Assembly: GCF_000067165.1 (NCBI RefSeq)
Contig: NC_010162.1
Location: 3,492,501 to 3,556,500, forward strand
From: Sorangium cellulosum So ce56
GTDB lineage: Bacteria > Myxococcota_A > Polyangia > Polyangiales > Polyangiaceae
DNA length: 64,000 nt
Direction: 5' to 3'
The position numbers and the translations under genes were made by a program. The notes below the pieces were generated by a model. That model was not told the DNA's origin. It ran no database searches and worked only from the letters and a program-made list of their open reading frames with translations. Position 1 is the first letter of the stretch; the number at the start of each line of letters is the position of its first letter. This document shows positions 16,806 through 25,348 of this stretch, piece after piece.

Positions 16806-18533
16806 TCACGGGCGTGACCCGGACAGCCGCACGTCCGCTCGCGCCCAGGCGCGCTTGAAGCGCGCGTGTGCGGCGTCCGCTTCCTCTTCCTTGCCCTGTG
16901 CGCGGAGGCTGCGCTCGAGCCCGGACAGCGACCAGCCATTCTGCGGGTGCTGGAGCAGGTCCTCCCGGTAAGTCGCCTCCGCGTCGCGCGCGCGGCCCGC
17001 CGTGAGGAGCACCGCGCCGAGCGTGTGGCGGACCGGCTCGGGCCAGTCCGGCGGCTCGAAATAGCGCAGCCCGTCCTCGATGCGCGCGGCGTCCTCGAGC
17101 ATGCGAGCAGCGGCGCCGGTGTCGCCGCGCTCGGACGCGATCTGGCCCTCGAGCACGAGCGAGGCGATCTCGAGCAGATCCTTCGCGCGGTTCCTGCCGA
17201 TCGTCGCGTCCTCCCGGCTCTCGGACGCCATCGCCCGGAGCACCGCCGCCTCGCGCGCGGCATCGTCATGGCGCCCCGTCGCGGCGAGCGCGCGGCCGCG
17301 CGCATAGCGCCATATCCCCGCCGTGTACCGCAGCTCGGACGGCGGCGCCGGCTCCGCGAGGACGTCGTCCCACCGTCCGAACCGGACCAGCGCGAACAGC
17401 AGCGCAGGGCGGAACATCTCGAGCATCGGCATGTGTCGGACGTTGTGGTCGGGCACCGCCGCGGCCAGCTCTCGCGCGGCGCGCACGGCGACGGCGCTGC
17501 ACCCCTCCATGCTCGCCGAGACCGAGAGGAAATGGAGGTTGTGCGGGAAGTACATCATCGGATAGATGCCCTCCGGGCGCCGCTCGCGGATGTACCGGCG
17601 ATCGGCCAGCACCGCCTGCTCGTTCGCGTCAGAGGCGTCGGCGTAGCGACCGACGCGCACGAAGATGTGCGAGGGCATGTGCACGAGGTGCCCAGCGCCT
17701 GGGGCCAGACCGCCGAGCCGCTCGGCGCTCGGCAACGCCCGCTCCGGCGCGCGCGACGCCTCGACCGCGTGGATATAGTAGTGATTCGCGCCGAGGTGCT
17801 CGGGGTCTCGCCGGAGGACGCCCTCCAGCGTGGAGACGATCTCCTCGGTCCCGGGCTGCGGCCGGCCGTCCTGCGTCCAGAGATCCCACGGGCGCAGATC
17901 CATGAGCGCCTCGGCGAAGAGGACGCCCGCGTCGAGGTCGTCGGGGAAGCGACGGGCGAGCTCGCGCATCGCGCTCGCGTAGGCGCGGTCGAGGTCCGCG
18001 CGGTCGAGGTCCGCGCGGTCGCGGCCCGGCGCGCGGCCCGACGTTGAAGCGTGGCGCTCCGCCAGCGCGTCGATGTACGCGCGCTCGCGCTCGCTGGCGG
18101 ACGCGGCGAGCGCGCGCGCCTCCTCCACGGCCTCGAGGGCGGCCCGCTCCCGCGCCGCGTCGGCCGGCTGGTTGATGTTGGGGCCGAGCGTGAGCGCGAT
18201 GCCCCAGCGGGCCATGGCGAGGCCCGGATCGAGGCGGGCGGCCTCCCGGAATGCCTTCCTCGCCTCGTCGTGGTTGAACGCGTAGACGAGCCGCAACCCC
18301 TGATCGAAATAGCGTTGCGCGAGCTGCGATGACGTCGTCACGGGGTGATGGAGAGCGCCGATGTCCTCGAACAGAGGGACGCGCTCGGCGTCGGGCGCCT
18401 CCGCAGGCGCAGGGCCGGTCGGCGGCTCCGCTCCGGGCGAGGCGGGGCGCGGCTCCGCGCCGCACGCCGCGAAGGCGGCGCAGGCGCAGAGCAGGGGCAG
18501 GCTGAAGAGCGCGCGCGCGCGTCGAGCTGTCAT
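16806..18533 (-). CDS. TPR-repeat lipoprotein
   Basis: A 575-residue probable lipoprotein. ATG 18533 is chosen because AGGGAGG lies 7 nt upstream and the next residues form a signal peptide ending AFAACGAEP. The frame continues 30 bp further upstream but lacks a ribosome site. Tetratricopeptide-type helix pairs are spread along the chain: YFDQGLRLVYAFNHDEARKAF, a central region with HYYIHAVEAS, HMPSHIFVRVGRY and MMYFPHNLHF, and a C-terminal pair around GAVLLTAGRARDAEATYRED. The His-rich central motifs are typical of a widespread group of large TPR proteins of unknown role. A 15-bp tandem duplication inside the gene encodes RADLDRADLD. Confidence 0.8.
   Translation of the reverse strand: MTARRARALFSLPLLCACAAFAACGAEPRPASPGAEPPTGPAPAEAPDAERVPLFEDIGALHHPVTTSSQLAQRYFDQGLRLVYAFNHDEARKAFREAARLDPGLAMARWGIALTLGPNINQPADAARERAALEAVEEARALAASASERERAYIDALAERHASTSGRAPGRDRADLDRADLDRAYASAMRELARRFPDDLDAGVLFAEALMDLRPWDLWTQDGRPQPGTEEIVSTLEGVLRRDPEHLGANHYYIHAVEASRAPERALPSAERLGGLAPGAGHLVHMPSHIFVRVGRYADASDANEQAVLADRRYIRERRPEGIYPMMYFPHNLHFLSVSASMEGCSAVAVRAARELAAAVPDHNVRHMPMLEMFRPALLFALVRFGRWDDVLAEPAPPSELRYTAGIWRYARGRALAATGRHDDAAREAAVLRAMASESREDATIGRNRAKDLLEIASLVLEGQIASERGDTGAAARMLEDAARIEDGLRYFEPPDWPEPVRHTLGAVLLTAGRARDAEATYREDLLQHPQNGWSLSGLERSLRAQGKEEEADAAHARFKRAWARADVRLSGSRP
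17983..18020. repeat. 15-bp tandem repeat inside the TPR gene
   Basis: Two and a half copies of gcgcggtcgaggtcc, in frame, giving the protein repeat RADLD. It could be length-variable between strains. Confidence 0.7.
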
Positions 18534-18787
18534 GGGCAACCTCCCTGGAGCCCGGATCGCCACGGGCTCCCACGGTCCAACATCCCCTCGCGGGGTCGCT
18601 TTGCCTCGGGCGCCGCCCTCCGGCGCGATCGCGGAGGTCGAGCCGAGCGAGGGCCATGCACGCGCGGTTCCCGCGGCGCGGGAAGGCAGCGCACAGAAGG
18701 CCCGGGCGTGACCGGGCCTTCGACGCGCCCGCGCCGTCAGCGCGGTGCTCGATGGACGGACGGCGCGACTTGCGGCAACCTCGGGAC

Positions 18788-19159
18788 ATGACGACGTGCA
18801 GGGATGAAGCTCTCCGCTGGGTTCACCGCTACGCGATCGGCGGGGCGGCGTTCGCCGCGCTTCCGCTCCCGATCTCGACCTCCACCGGGCTCGTCGCGAT
18901 CGAGACGCACATGATGGCGATGGTCGGCGAGATCTACGGCGAGAACATGGGATCCGTGGTGACGACCGCCGCCGGCGGGAGCTTCGCGATCCTCGGGCAA
19001 GGCCTGAAATTCCTGGCCACCCGGGCGGTCGGCTTCGTCCCCCTGATCGGGCCGGCCATCAAGATGGGCATCGCAGGGCTCACGATCGAGGCGATTGGCC
19101 GGGGTGTTGTTGGGCACTTCGAGCGAAAGTACCCGGGCAAGATCTTCGAGAAGGCGTGA
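18788..19159 (+). CDS. DUF697-like membrane protein
   Basis: A 123-residue protein with three hydrophobic segments (about 14-32, 60-76 and 85-105) and the central motif HMMAMVGEIYGENMG, which resembles the DUF697 family (YcjF-type inner-membrane proteins). The family has no defined biochemical role. ATG 18788 starts just before the conserved region; the frame continues upstream, but those residues look non-coding. It is convergent with the Cys-rich lipoprotein gene and stands alone. Confidence 0.65.
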   Translation: MTTCRDEALRWVHRYAIGGAAFAALPLPISTSTGLVAIETHMMAMVGEIYGENMGSVVTTAAGGSFAILGQGLKFLATRAVGFVPLIGPAIKMGIAGLTIEAIGRGVVGHFERKYPGKIFEKA

Positions 19160-19237
19160 GCCGACGTGCCGTGCGCGGCGCGCTGCGCGCGAGGCGCTGC
19201 CTGCCGTGCTCACGAGGCGCGCCGCTATCGACGTCCG

Positions 19238-19759
19238 TCAGTTCTCGCAGCCGCTGCAGGCGAGGGGGCAGGTGCCGTTCACCGTCGCCTGACAGTGAAG
19301 GTCGGGCGCGCCGGCGCTGTCGCCGTAGTCGCAGCAGATCTCGCCAGCGTCGCAGCATCGCACGCCGCAGCAGAGGCCTTCTTCGCAGCCGAAGCCGGGG
19401 GCGCACGCATCCGCGCACTCGCCCTGGATGCAGACCTGAGTCTCGGTGCAGGTCGTGTCGCACGACCCGCAATTGCGCGGATCGCCGGACAGGTCGACGC
19501 ACTCCGATCCACAGCACGAGAGCCCGGTCTCGCACGTGCACATCGTGCCGCCCTCGCCGCCCATGCCGCCCTCGCCCCCCGAGCTCGTCGTCGCGACGGT
19601 GGAGGTCGCTCCGCCTTCCCCGCCCGCGCCCCCGCTGGAGGAGCTCGATGCGGTGACATAGATCGGCCAAAGATCCACGGTGCCCGGGTCAGCTTCACAT
19701 CCAGCGACGGCGAACAATGCGGCCCACGACAGCAACGCGATCACCCGATGACAGGGCAT
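19238..19759 (-). CDS. Cys-rich lipoprotein
   Basis: A 173-residue lipoprotein. ATG 19759 has GGAGGTGCTC just upstream and gives a signal peptide ending FAVAGC. A Ser/Gly/Glu-rich spacer follows the lipidated Cys. The C-terminal 100 residues hold more than 20 Cys in pairs (CTCETGLSCCG, NCGSCDTTC, CCGVRCCDAGEICCDYG, CPLACSGC), a pattern common in secreted myxobacterial proteins and likely fully disulfide-bonded. Function unknown. Confidence 0.75.
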   Translation of the reverse strand: MPCHRVIALLSWAALFAVAGCEADPGTVDLWPIYVTASSSSSGGAGGEGGATSTVATTSSGGEGGMGGEGGTMCTCETGLSCCGSECVDLSGDPRNCGSCDTTCTETQVCIQGECADACAPGFGCEEGLCCGVRCCDAGEICCDYGDSAGAPDLHCQATVNGTCPLACSGCEN

Positions 19760-19908
19760 GAGCACCTCCAAGCCGAAAATCACACTACCACGGCGGGGCG
19801 CGGCCACACGAGGGGGGGCATGGCACACGGCGCAGCGCCGGCTGTATGCGCTGCGTCGTACGCCGCTTCACGCGCGTCAGGACGATGAACGCAGCGGCGC
19901 CTGCGACA

Positions 19909-20634
19909 TCAGGGGGTGATGAGCTTGCAGTCCGACAGGAGCCCCGTGTACCAATCATCGGTCCTGTCGAGCCATGCGCCCTCGCTGGACCAACGGATGC
20001 CGGGCCGCTTCATCTTGCCTTCAACGGTGTAGGTGCACTTCACCGCGAACCGTGCGGACGGCAGCTTGCCCGAGGTGAGCGCGGGCTCGCTCCAGAGGCC
20101 GGCGGCGAGGAACTGGACGCGGTCCGTGGTCGTGTAAGGACGGAGCAGCTTTTTGTCGTCCGCGTCCCCCTTGGACCAACCCTGGGTGGGCGACTCGAAC
20201 GCGCAGTGCCGGCCGCTGATCTCGTCGGCCGACCAGCAGGCGAGATCCTTGATGTCGGTGGACACGAGGGTGACCTCGACCTGGGACTTGTCCCCGGGTT
20301 TCCACTTGGGGCCGGCCGTGCCGGCCGCAGGCTCACGCCCGAAATAGGCGAAGGCCGCGGCGAGGCCGCCGATGATGATGAGGAACAGGATCATGCTCTT
20401 GCCGAGCGAGCCGCCCTGCGGTTGGGCGGCGGCGCGAGGCCGCGCGCCGGGCTTCTTGCCGGCCGGGCGCCGCGCTGCGCCAGCCTGCTTTGCAGGACGC
20501 GAGGCTCTGGCCGGCGCGGCGGCGTCGGCGCGGCCCTCGCCGTCCTCCTCGCTGCGGGTGTCCTGCGCGTCGGTTTCGCCGGGAGGCGCTTCGTCCGTGT
20601 CGGGGCGGTCTCTGTCTTCGGAGCTCGTAGCCAT
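19909..20634 (-). CDS. Single-span membrane protein, unknown
   Basis: A 241-residue protein. Residues 1-75 are hydrophilic, acidic then Ala/Lys/Arg/Pro-rich (cytoplasmic). Residues about 79-97 (KSMILFLIIIGGLAAAFAYF) form one membrane helix, and the remaining 140 residues would lie outside the cytoplasm. That domain has three Cys and a strand-rich C-terminus (FAVKCTYTVEGK, DDWYTGLLSDCK). I do not recognise a family. It is divergent from the KAS III-like gene 112 bp away. A TACATA -10-like element lies 10 nt before the ATG. Confidence 0.65.
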   Translation of the reverse strand: MATSSEDRDRPDTDEAPPGETDAQDTRSEEDGEGRADAAAPARASRPAKQAGAARRPAGKKPGARPRAAAQPQGGSLGKSMILFLIIIGGLAAAFAYFGREPAAGTAGPKWKPGDKSQVEVTLVSTDIKDLACWSADEISGRHCAFESPTQGWSKGDADDKKLLRPYTTTDRVQFLAAGLWSEPALTSGKLPSARFAVKCTYTVEGKMKRPGIRWSSEGAWLDRTDDWYTGLLSDCKLITP

Positions 20635-20746
20635 CGAGGCGCTTTATGTACCGGAGCGCGCCCGCGACTCAAGCATTCCGTGGACCGAGCGGCAGGGCAC
20701 GATCGCCCGTTCCAACGAGCAGCCCTTGATGTAGGCTGCGGCCGCG

Positions 20747-21751
20747 ATGACGTTCGATGCCAGAAATCCACGCGCGCGCATCCTCGGCACGGGCCGCTCC
20801 CTGCCGCTCGCCGTCCCGACGGGCGAGGCGCAGGCGGGCGCGCCGCCGGCGGACGGCGCGGCGGGCGACCCTGGCGCGAGCGACGAGCGGCGCCGCGTCG
20901 CGCCCGGCGAGCGGACGAGCGACCTGGCGGCGCGGGCGGCGAAGGCGGCCCTCGAGGCGGCCGGCGTCGGGCCGCGCGACCTCGAGATGATCATCCTCGC
21001 CACCTCGAGCGGCGACGCGCCGATGCCGGCGACCGCGGTGTACGTGCAGCAGAAGCTCGGCGCCGAGCACATCCCGTCGTTCGACCTCTCCGCGTCGCTG
21101 ACGGGCTTCCTCTACGGGCTGTCGGTGGCGAACCAGTTCGTGACGGCGGGGACCATGAAGCACGTGCTCGTCATCGGCGCGGACCTGCTCTCCCGCCGCG
21201 TGGATCCGCGGGACAGGGCCTCGGCCCAGCTGTTCGGCGACGGCGCCGGCGCGGTGGTGATCGGGCCGGCGACCGGCGACGGTCGGGGGATCCTGAGCGT
21301 CGGCTTGCGCGCCGACGGGAAGAGGGCCGATGTGCTCCAGGTGCCCGGCGGAGGATCCGCGGAGCCGCTCACCGTGGAGCGGCTCGCCGACCGGCGGCAC
21401 TACCTGCGCGTGAAGCAGCCCGAGCTGCGGCAGGCCGCGGAGGAGCACCTCGGGGCCCACGCCCTCTCGACGGTCGCGGCCGCCGGGCTTGCGCCCGCGG
21501 ACGTCGACTGGGTGATCCCGCACCACGCCGACCCGCACCTCGTCGCCCTCCTCGCCGAGCGCCTCGGGTGCTCGCCCGAGCGCGTCCTCGGCGCGGTCGA
21601 CGGCGCCAGCGCGGCCGGCACCTGCGCGGGCTCGGTCGCCATGGCGCTCGACGAGGCGCTCCGCGATGGCCGGATCCTGCCCGGAAATCACGTGCTGCTG
21701 TGCGCGCTCGGCGGCGGCCTCACGTGGGGCAGCGCCGTGCTCCGCGTCTGA
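20747..21751 (+). CDS. KAS III (FabH)-like protein lacking catalytic Cys and Asn
   Basis: A 334-residue thiolase-fold protein of the ketoacyl-ACP synthase III family, with the fold motifs ILATSSGDAPMPATAVYVQQ, VLVIGADLLSRR, QLFGDGAGAVVIG and WVIPHHADPH. The active site is altered. The nucleophile loop reads FDLSASLTGF where active enzymes have FDLSAACTGF, so Leu118 replaces the Cys (Ser117 is next to it). His259 is kept. The GNTSAAS loop reads GASAAGT, so Ala287 replaces the Asn. The N-terminal GTSDEWI..RTGI CoA-binding segment is also replaced by an Ala/Gly/Pro-rich stretch. Decarboxylative condensation is therefore unlikely; a structural, binding or regulatory role is possible. No other fatty-acid genes are adjacent. 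Confidence 0.8.
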   Translation: MTFDARNPRARILGTGRSLPLAVPTGEAQAGAPPADGAAGDPGASDERRRVAPGERTSDLAARAAKAALEAAGVGPRDLEMIILATSSGDAPMPATAVYVQQKLGAEHIPSFDLSASLTGFLYGLSVANQFVTAGTMKHVLVIGADLLSRRVDPRDRASAQLFGDGAGAVVIGPATGDGRGILSVGLRADGKRADVLQVPGGGSAEPLTVERLADRRHYLRVKQPELRQAAEEHLGAHALSTVAAAGLAPADVDWVIPHHADPHLVALLAERLGCSPERVLGAVDGASAAGTCAGSVAMALDEALRDGRILPGNHVLLCALGGGLTWGSAVLRV

Positions 21752-21830
21752 GGCGACGAGGGCCGCGGTCTCTGGCGGCGCGCGGCCCGGTCGGCACACG
21801 GCCCGCCGGGGGGCCCGCGCGCGGCGCTCG

Positions 21831-21860
21831 GTGGCGGTGGGGGGGTCCCTCCACCGCCAC
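21831..21860 (+). terminator. Hairpin after the KAS III-like gene
   Basis: A 10-bp perfect stem (gtggcggtgg at 21831-21840 with ccaccgccac at 21851-21860) about 80 bp after the stop and 70 bp before the next start. Confidence 0.5.
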
Positions 21861-21930
21861 GCTCGCGACGAGGGCGACGAGCGTGACGGTGGACTTGTCG
21901 CCGTGCGCTCCCCATCGTGCAGGAGAACCC

Positions 21931-24117
21931 ATGAACGACGCTCCTCTCTACAAAGACGCCAAGCAGCCCGTGGGAAAGCGGGTGGAAGACCTCCTGCGTC
22001 GGATGACCCTGGACGAGAAGGTGGGGCAGCTCATGCAGCTCGACGCCCAGGGAGATCTGGAGGACGCGATCGGGCGGATGAAGGTCGGCAGCCTCCTGCA
22101 CTGCAACGGGAAGGACGCTGACACGGCGATCCGGCGCGCGCTGGACGCCCGCCTTGGCATTCCGGTGCTGATGGCCGACGACGGGATTCATGGCCATTCC
22201 TTCTGGGCGGGCGCGACGATCTTCCCCACGCAGCTCGCCATGGCCTGCACCTGGGATACGGGGCTCCTGGAGCAGGTCGCGCGGGTGACCGCCGCCGAGA
22301 TGCGGGCCACGGGACTCAAGTGGACGTTCTCTCCCGTCCTGTGCCTCACACGCGATCTCCGCTGGGGCAGGGTGGGGGAGACCTTCGGCGAGGATCCCTA
22401 TCTGATCGGAGAGCTCGCCTGCGCGATGATCAAGGGGTATCAGGGCAAGGGCCTGGACGATCCGGACGCGGTGCTGGCCACGGCCAAGCACTACGCGGGG
22501 TACTCGGAGACGCTGGGCGGCCGCGACGCATCGGAGGCGAACATCTCGCGGCGCTACCTGCGCTCGTATTTCCTTCCGCCCTTCGAGCGGGCCGCGCGGA
22601 GCGGCTGCATGGCCTTCATGACTGGATATCAGTCCATGGACGGGATCCCGGCCACCGCCAACCGCTGGCTCCTGACGGAGGTCCTCAAGGAGGAGTGGGG
22701 GTTCGAGGGGATCCTCGTGACCGACTGGAACAACGTGGGCAATCTCGTGCTCGATCAGAAGGTCTGCAAGGACATGGCCGAGGCGGCCACCGTGGCGGTC
22801 CGCAGCGGAAACGATCTGATGATGGCGACACCGCAGTTCTACGAGGGTGCTCTGGAGGCGGTGCGCCGCGGGCTCCTCGCCGAGGCCGAGATCGACGCGG
22901 TCGTGCGGCGCGTCCTGTCGCTCAAGTTCTCCCTGGGTCTCTTCGAGGACCCGGGGTACAGCAGCGAGCAGCGCATCCAGGAGATCATCGGGTGTGCGGC
23001 CCACCGGGACCTGAACCTGGAGGTCGCGCGGGCGTCTCTCGTGCTGCTCAAGAACGACGGCGTCCTGCCGCTCGCGGGGGCCGCGGCGTCTAGACCCTTG
23101 CGGCGGATCGCGGTGATCGGCCCCAATGCAGACGACACGATCGCCCAGCTGGGCGACTGGTCGCTCGGCTCGGGCCAGATGAGCGGCGGCAACGGGCCGC
23201 AGCACCCCCGCTCGAGCATCGTCACGATCGTGGATGGGATACGGGAGCTCGCGCCCCCGGGGTGTGAGGTGGTCTATGCCGCGGGCTGCTCGGTTCTCAG
23301 CGAGGACGAGTCGGACATCCCTGCGGCGGTCGAGCTGGCCCGGGGCGCAGACGCGGTGGTGCTGGTCCTGGGGGACAGGATCGAGCTCATCGGCGAGACG
23401 AAGAGCACGGCGACCCTCGAGCTCATGGGCGGACAGAGGGCCCTCTCGGACGCGATCGCCAGTACCTGTGTGCCCACGGTCGTTGTCCTCGTCAACAGCA
23501 AGCCGCTGGTCCTACCGCGCTCGGCGCTCGGCGCGGCGGCGATCCTCGAGGCGTTCAATCCGGGGATGATGGGCGGGCGGGCCGTGGCCGAGGCGGTGTT
23601 CGGAAAGATCAACCCCTCTGGCAAGCTGACGATCTCGTTCCCCTACCACGTGGGCCAGCAGCCGATATTCTACAACCAGGCCCGCGGCCAGCACGGGAAT
23701 CGCTATGCCGACCTCACGCAGGAGCCTGCGTTCGCCTTCGGCTTCGGCCTGAGCTACACGCGCTTCACCTACGGCGATCTGCAGGTCCTGACGCCGAGCG
23801 TGGAGCGAGGCGGCACGGCGTCGTTCGAGGTGACGATCACCAACGCTGGCGGGCGCGAGGGCGTCGAGATCGTCCAGCTGTACATCGAGGATCTGGTGAC
23901 GTCGTCCACGTGGGCGCAGAAGGAGCTGAAGGCCTTCCACCGCGTGAGCCTGGCCGCGGGGGAGGCGCGCAAGGTGCGCTTCGATGTCCCCGTCTCGGAG
24001 CTGTCCCTGGTCGACGCGGAGGGGCGCCGCGTGGTGGAGCCGGGGGATTTCCGTGTCCACATCGGCTCGTCGTCCCGGCCGCAGGACCTGCTCAGCGCCG
24101 GCTTCGCCGTGGCGTAG
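21931..24117 (+). CDS. Glycoside hydrolase family 3, beta-glucosidase type
   Basis: A 728-residue three-domain GH3 enzyme. The N-terminal barrel has KVGQLMQLD, RDLRWGRVGETFGEDPYL and KHYAGYSETLGGRDAS, and the nucleophile Asp265 in ILVTDWNNV. The second alpha/beta domain (from about 365) has RIAVIGPNADD and VVLVLGDRIELIGE. A C-terminal fibronectin III-like domain (about 620-725) carries VTITNAGGREGVEIVQLY and LKAFHRVSLAAGE. It removes beta-linked glucose or xylose from oligosaccharides. No signal peptide is seen (MNDAPLYKDAKQPVGKRVED), so it should act in the cytoplasm on imported sugars, yet no transporter is adjacent. AGGAG lies 5 nt before the ATG. Exact glycan unknown. Confidence 0.9.
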   Translation: MNDAPLYKDAKQPVGKRVEDLLRRMTLDEKVGQLMQLDAQGDLEDAIGRMKVGSLLHCNGKDADTAIRRALDARLGIPVLMADDGIHGHSFWAGATIFPTQLAMACTWDTGLLEQVARVTAAEMRATGLKWTFSPVLCLTRDLRWGRVGETFGEDPYLIGELACAMIKGYQGKGLDDPDAVLATAKHYAGYSETLGGRDASEANISRRYLRSYFLPPFERAARSGCMAFMTGYQSMDGIPATANRWLLTEVLKEEWGFEGILVTDWNNVGNLVLDQKVCKDMAEAATVAVRSGNDLMMATPQFYEGALEAVRRGLLAEAEIDAVVRRVLSLKFSLGLFEDPGYSSEQRIQEIIGCAAHRDLNLEVARASLVLLKNDGVLPLAGAAASRPLRRIAVIGPNADDTIAQLGDWSLGSGQMSGGNGPQHPRSSIVTIVDGIRELAPPGCEVVYAAGCSVLSEDESDIPAAVELARGADAVVLVLGDRIELIGETKSTATLELMGGQRALSDAIASTCVPTVVVLVNSKPLVLPRSALGAAAILEAFNPGMMGGRAVAEAVFGKINPSGKLTISFPYHVGQQPIFYNQARGQHGNRYADLTQEPAFAFGFGLSYTRFTYGDLQVLTPSVERGGTASFEVTITNAGGREGVEIVQLYIEDLVTSSTWAQKELKAFHRVSLAAGEARKVRFDVPVSELSLVDAEGRRVVEPGDFRVHIGSSSRPQDLLSAGFAVA

Positions 24118-24121
24118 GGCC

Positions 24122-24142
24122 CGTCGGCGGCGACCGCCGACG
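24122..24142 (+). terminator. Hairpin after the GH3 gene
   Basis: A 9-bp perfect stem (cgtcggcgg / ccgccgacg) with a 3-nt loop, 4 bp after the stop, followed by an AT-richer stretch. Confidence 0.6.
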
Positions 24143-24280
24143 CCTCCGGTTTGAATTTCAATCCTGGCTGGATGACAGCTTATACATCCGTCCAGAATTC
24201 CAATTTCTCCGGGTCGTGTATCACCGTCGACGGGGCAACGAGCGCCGCGTGAGGCCTCGGCGCCCGAGGAGGGAAGACCG

Positions 24281-25141
24281 ATGACGGCGAAGCGGGTGGC
24301 GCTGGTGACGGGCGCGAGCACGGGGATCGGCCGGAGCGTGGCGGAGACGCTCGCGAGGAACGGGTATGTGGCCTTCGCGGGCATGCGCGATCCCAACGGC
24401 AGGAACCGAGCGGCGCGCGACGAGGTGGCCGGCCTGGCGGCCGCGGGGATCCCCATCGAGGCGGTCGCGCTCGACGTGACGGACGACGCCTCCGTGGCCG
24501 CGGCGGTCGCGACGGTGGTGGAGAAGACGGGGAAGATCGATGTGCTCCTGAACAACGCGGGCGGCTGCCTGATGGGGCTGACCGAGTGCGGCAGCGTCGA
24601 TCTGCTGCGACGGCTCCTCGATACCCACGTCCTCGGGACGCAGCGCGTCTGTCGCGCCGTGCTGCCGCACATGCGCCGGCGAAGGACCGGGGTGCTCGCC
24701 TTCACGTCCAGCTTGGGCGGGCGCGTCGTCATACCGACCACGACGCTCTACTGCGCGGCGAAGGCCGGGATGGAGATGATCGCCGAGGGCTACAAGCGCG
24801 ACCTCGCGTCGTTCGGGATCGAGGTCGTGATCCTGGAGCCGGGAATGGTCCAGACGAAGATCTTCGACAACATGTGGCTGGACGACGACACGGCGCGCGC
24901 CGCCGAGTACGGGGCGCTCGGGGGCGTGGCCCGCGCCACGCTCGAGATGGTCAAGACCATGAAGGGACCGCCCCCGGAAGAGCTCGCGGACGTGCTGCTG
25001 AGGCTTCTGGAGATGCCGCACGGGCAACGGCCGCTGCGCACGACGTTCGGCGCGGACGCGGCGCTGGTCGACCCGGTGAACGTCGCCGCGGACGAGGCCA
25101 CGCGGGCGCTGCACGCCGTGTACGGGGTGGACGGGGGATAG
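24281..25141 (+). CDS. Short-chain dehydrogenase/reductase (classical SDR)
   Basis: A 286-residue NAD(P)-dependent oxidoreductase with an intact classical SDR active site: TGASTGIGRS cofactor loop, VLLNNAGG, FTSSLGG (catalytic Ser) and YCAAK (catalytic Tyr and Lys), then EPGMVQTKIF. The length and C-terminal extension fit the group acting on ketones, retinoid/steroid-like or sugar substrates, but no substrate can be assigned. AGGAGGGA is well placed before the ATG. The 160-bp upstream gap is AT-richer than its surroundings (24151-24210) and probably holds its promoter. Confidence 0.85.
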   Translation: MTAKRVALVTGASTGIGRSVAETLARNGYVAFAGMRDPNGRNRAARDEVAGLAAAGIPIEAVALDVTDDASVAAAVATVVEKTGKIDVLLNNAGGCLMGLTECGSVDLLRRLLDTHVLGTQRVCRAVLPHMRRRRTGVLAFTSSLGGRVVIPTTTLYCAAKAGMEMIAEGYKRDLASFGIEVVILEPGMVQTKIFDNMWLDDDTARAAEYGALGGVARATLEMVKTMKGPPPEELADVLLRLLEMPHGQRPLRTTFGADAALVDPVNVAADEATRALHAVYGVDGG

Positions 25142-25317
25142 ACGATGTGCAGCCGTTCGAGGCGCGCACCGCCGAGGACGACCCGGCGGAGGCGTTCACG
25201 GCGGTGACCAAGCTGGGCGCGAGACAGGTGAGCCTGGGCAGCGCCAGCGGCGCAGTCAACCTGGCGCTACCCTGCGCTTGCGAGCCGTCGCGATAGCGCT
25301 TGACTCTGCCTGTCCTC

Positions 25318-25341
25318 GGCCGGGGGCGGTCCACCCCGGCC
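25318..25341. terminator. Bidirectional hairpin between convergent genes
   Basis: An 8-bp perfect stem (ggccgggg / ccccggcc) with an 8-nt loop, placed between the ends of the SDR gene (plus) and the di-haem cytochrome gene (minus). Confidence 0.5.
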
Positions 25342-25348
25342 TGTCTGA

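Noticed and set aside
14225..17305. 1026-codon minus-strand open frame
   Set aside because: Runs out of frame through the beta-helix lipoprotein and TPR genes; no motifs, strongly Arg/Gly biased.
17983..18022. Short repeats as a possible CRISPR array
   Set aside because: The repeats are directly adjacent, in frame and 15 bp long; there are no spacers. No CRISPR-like array was seen anywhere in the window.
19846..21930. Long plus-strand frame running into the GH3 gene
   Set aside because: It overlaps two real genes (19909-20634 minus and the KAS III-like gene) in another frame; GH3 has its own SD and ATG at 21931.
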